Source: CAYGZQ01 sp964354375 [NCBI: uncultured Planctomycetota bacterium] (GTDB lineage Bacteria > JAJVIF01 > JAPKYR01). Taken from it: DNA of 64,000 bases. A program made the translations under genes and the position numbers. Numbering within the stretch: the stretch's first letter is position 1; the number at the start of each line of letters is the position of its first letter. This document shows positions 61,541-64,000 of the stretch, piece after piece. The stretch spans positions 41,464 to 105,463 of the forward strand of contig CAYGZQ010000002.1 in assembly GCA_964354375.1 (NCBI GenBank), written 5' to 3'. The notes beneath the pieces are model-generated. The model was not told where the DNA came from. It saw only the letters and a program-made list of their open reading frames with translations, and did not search any database.

Positions 61541-63117
61541 GTGTTCTACAAATTAACCTTCAGTTTCAGGGGGGGGGCAGGTATGCGCCTGCATGCCTGA
61601 CACCAGCAGTAGTCCTTGCACTTATCATTTTGAGCGGATGTAATGGGGGAGGAAGTCCTATCAGCGGAGATAATCCGGCAAGCCTTCAAAGGACAGCGCA
61701 GGCATTCGCAGGGGGAGAAGAATGGGGGGAAGCCTACAAAATGGATTCCGCATCGTCGATCTGGGCTCATCCGGTACCGGACGGAATCACACCGGGCGAT
61801 ATCGCCGTGTCGGATCCGGGGCTCGGCGATGTCTCCACACTCGCAACTGCTTTCGTAAAGCATGGAAGCTCGGGAGCGCCGTCCGAGATCGACCTGATCG
61901 TTTTTGACGAGGGCGGGGAGTTCCCGCGGTACTTGGATACTTTCAGCGCGCCCGAGCTGATGACAGGCTATCATGACCCGCTGTGCCGCTATCCGGCGGT
62001 GGAAGTGACTTACTCGCGCAACGAAGGCGTGAACGCGGGGATATTGGTGGTCGAAGTCATCTGGTCGCAACTCACGAACCTAGAGGCTCCTCACTGGGAC
62101 CTGTATTACCACCAGGTATCTTTCAGGGTCTTCGCTGATGGTATCTGGTGGTTCCTCCCGATGGAGAGTCCGATTGTCCAGATTGAGTCGACAGCTTCGG
62201 GTTTCGACGAATTCCAGCCGGATCTGTCCGTGCATGCGGAAAGCGGCGACCTGTATGCCGTGTTCAACCGCAGAGACCCGACCGACCCGACGCTGGACAA
62301 AATCTATGCCGTCCGTCATCCCGATTGGGGCCAGGTGATGAAATGGTCGCCGCTTTGGGCCATGCCGTACAAGATATGCGGCTCCGATGCGAGACCCAGG
62401 TCGGCGCCGAAAGTCGACGCCGGGCCTGTCGAGTTGGATGAGGGCATACCGGTGCCGCGGGTTGCGGCGACCTGGTCGGAGCTCTACGATGAGCATACCT
62501 GGCAGGTATGGTACAACGACTGGGATCCGGGGAATCCCGGCACCCCGTCGCAGACGGCAGAGCCGGTAACTCAGTACGCCATGTACCGGGTGAACGCTCT
62601 TCCGCAGATTGACATCACACCGGATTCCTCGGGGATACATCAGGCCGTGATAGCCTGGTTCCATTGCCGATGGGTCTTGACCCCGGAGCCCGCTCACTAT
62701 GACGAGTTCGCAGTCTGGATGACTGCAACGCCGGATATTGACGACTTCACAGCGATCCCGGAAACGAGCATCTGCCCGGATGTGGCGTGCTATCAGATGT
62801 CCGACCCGGACGAGCACTGGTTCGGGCTCAGCTATTATCTTCCTGCGGGGGAGGAGCCGTGGCTGGTGCGCGCTCATCGATTCACTTTCTCCGTGGACTG
62901 GGAGACCGAGAGCGTGACTATCACTCCTGTGTTCTCGACTGACGTGCTGGGCTCGAATGGCCGCTGGAACCTTGATAACCCCTTCACAGGTTCGACATTG
63001 AACCTGAGGATCCCCGATGACGATGACCTCGAATCGTCAAACTTTGGGATCGGCTGGGTTGACAAGGAAGACGGCGATGAGTTCATGGCCTACCTTTCGG
63101 CAGGGACCATCGACTGA
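61541..63117 (+). CDS. Lipoprotein with BNR-like domain; G9 tract breaks the frame from its best start
   Basis: The main open frame encodes a lipoprotein (PAVVLALIILSGCNGGG, about residue 16-34 of the mature start region) and about 480 further residues with beta-rich, propeller-like repeats (DLSVHAESGDLYAVFN, VAATWSELYDEHTWQVWYND). The only well-placed Shine-Dalgarno (AGGGAGG, 61527-61533) serves the GTG at 61541, but nine G at 61569-61577 put that GTG out of frame and it stops at 61598-61600. Ten G would join it in frame. Upstream starts in the main frame (TTG 61435, ATG 61462) lack a Shine-Dalgarno. It is either phase-variable or the site of a sequencing error. Confidence 0.7.
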
Positions 63118-63134
63118 CTCAGGGAGGTCTAACC

Positions 63135-64000
63135 ATGAAAGCAACCGCGCTTTGTCTTGTTGTGGTAGCGCTCCTCGTCGAGGCGCTGTCATGCGCGACG
63201 GGGGATCGTCCGACCGCTCCTGGTTTGCATCCAGTTCCGCAGGCAGGCGGTGAGCCGTGCTGCGACCAAGCCGGTGGCCGGTATCTGGACTGGGGAACGT
63301 ACAATATCGAGATCGCCAGTGACGCCTCATACGTTCGCGTCGTCCCTGAGCGCAGCGCATCCGGTAAGTACGGAATTCATCTGAATGCTACAAAGCTTCT
63401 GGAAGCAGGGCCCTGCTACGACTGTCTGTCAACCAGCAACCTCTATCTGCTACCCAACGGGGATATCTCAATCGATATCTCGATAACCCATCCATATAGT
63501 GATGCACGTTACAGTGGTTTCGATGTAAGGGGGATCATTATGTTCCCCGCGAGCCAGGACTTCCCCGATGTCGAGCTTCGAAAAGCAGCCGGATGGGATG
63601 ACAACTATGGGGGTTATGTCATCAGGATAGCCAGCAGTGAAAAGGGCGATGCGGAGTTGATGAACCCGGACGGCTGGACTACGATTTGGTCGCCAGATGT
63701 TGAGGAACTCTGGCATTCGTGGGATCAGATTGAGGAGGGAGACTATCCTATCCTCAAGTACTATCCCGGTAAGTACGCCTCAGGCGATAACCTCAGTGTT
63801 ATCAGTCCGTTCAGACGGTTTCACTCAAACGAGATCCGTCACATGTTCGAAGTGGGGAAGACCGTTACGCGCACGTATATCCTGCGGCCACCGGCATCTG
63901 GACCGATAAAGGCATCTTATGCGATTTGCGCCCACTGGGCGCCGGCCACTAATGTTCCCGTCAGCGACCCTGCGGTCGATTTCCCGCCGGAAGCGAATTC
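63135..64000 (+). CDS. Surface lipoprotein with shared N-terminal module (truncated by window end)
   Basis: At least 288 residues, open at the window edge. The ATG at 63135 has AGGGAGG eight bases upstream. The signal peptide ends in lipobox EALSC. The shared module is recognisable: YNIEIASDASYVRVVPERSA, SGFDVRGIIMFP, NPDGWTTIWSP and ASYAICAHWAP, closest to the 29425 protein, which shares the DFPPEAN junction at the very end. It lacks the TRWWNP variant. The C-terminal part is outside the window. Confidence 0.8.
   Translation, partial: MKATALCLVVVALLVEALSCATGDRPTAPGLHPVPQAGGEPCCDQAGGRYLDWGTYNIEIASDASYVRVVPERSASGKYGIHLNATKLLEAGPCYDCLSTSNLYLLPNGDISIDISITHPYSDARYSGFDVRGIIMFPASQDFPDVELRKAAGWDDNYGGYVIRIASSEKGDAELMNPDGWTTIWSPDVEELWHSWDQIEEGDYPILKYYPGKYASGDNLSVISPFRRFHSNEIRHMFEVGKTVTRTYILRPPASGPIKASYAICAHWAPATNVPVSDPAVDFPPEAN

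Overview
The window is a GC-rich bacterial chromosome segment with about 45 protein-coding genes on both strands. No rRNA, tRNA or CRISPR array was recognised. Housekeeping genes are ordinary bacterial types: a primary sigma factor, alaS, rsmI, rsmA, tlyA, recN, nadK, folD, xseAB and tldD/pmbA. Many lipoboxes and long secreted proteins point to an envelope rich in surface lipoproteins. Abundant short palindromic repeats, an orphan hypF, and a Ycf46/DUF1257/DUF2997 cluster suggest an uncultivated environmental lineage. The sequence alone does not let me name the phylum.

Layout. 1-598: tandem-like repeats, no gene. 0.6-6.7 kb: a CorA-type transporter, then the leftward operon rsmI > (tRNA-guanine transglycosylase fused to an ArmA/Rmt/FmrO-type 16S rRNA methyltransferase) > hypF. 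7.1-8.3 kb: sigma-70 factor with a strong terminator. 8.4-13.1 kb: a repeat element, a pilin-like lipoprotein, and a rightward Ycf46-type AAA ATPase / TPR / membrane protein / DUF1257 / DUF2997 cluster. 13.1-23.7 kb: secreted LVIVD-propeller and beta-helix lipoproteins around a first LeuC/LeuD-type dehydratase pair. 24.7-29.2 kb: a leftward cluster of citrate synthase/citryl-CoA lyase-like protein, HD protein, second LeuC/LeuD pair and isocitrate dehydrogenase-like enzyme, together enough on paper for citrate to 2-oxoglutarate. 29.4-32.3 kb: another LVIVD lipoprotein. 32.3-35.0 kb: TldD/PmbA pair. 35.1-42.6 kb: MarR regulator and a conserved block folD-xseA-xseB-(DUF212)-tlyA-nadK-recN. 42.6-43.6 kb: a REP-associated tyrosine transposase between two inverted REP palindromes. 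43.7-55.3 kb: alaS, a Pro-rich secreted protein, a nitrilase-family amidase, a DinG-like protein with a live-looking exonuclease and an eroded helicase, a GT-C-like membrane protein, a polysaccharide deacetylase and rsmA. 55.5-57.0 kb: an AT-richer island with DUF3800 and a small possible nuclease. 57.1-58.5 kb: TsaA/TrmO-NifX-DUF134 unit, set between 83-bp direct repeats copied from the end of the next lipoprotein gene. 58.6-64 kb: three more secreted proteins, one with a G9 tract that puts its best start out of frame.

Two themes recur. First, at least five lipoproteins share an N-terminal module of about 230-400 residues but carry different C-terminal beta domains (propeller, beta-helix, Fn3). 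Second, many promoters look like extended -10 elements (TGnTAnnnT), some lying so close to the start codon that the mRNA could be leaderless. The strongest novelty candidate is the TGT/16S rRNA methyltransferase fusion, which sits directly behind rsmI; RsmI modifies the same rRNA helix in which the ArmA/Rmt family modifies G1405.
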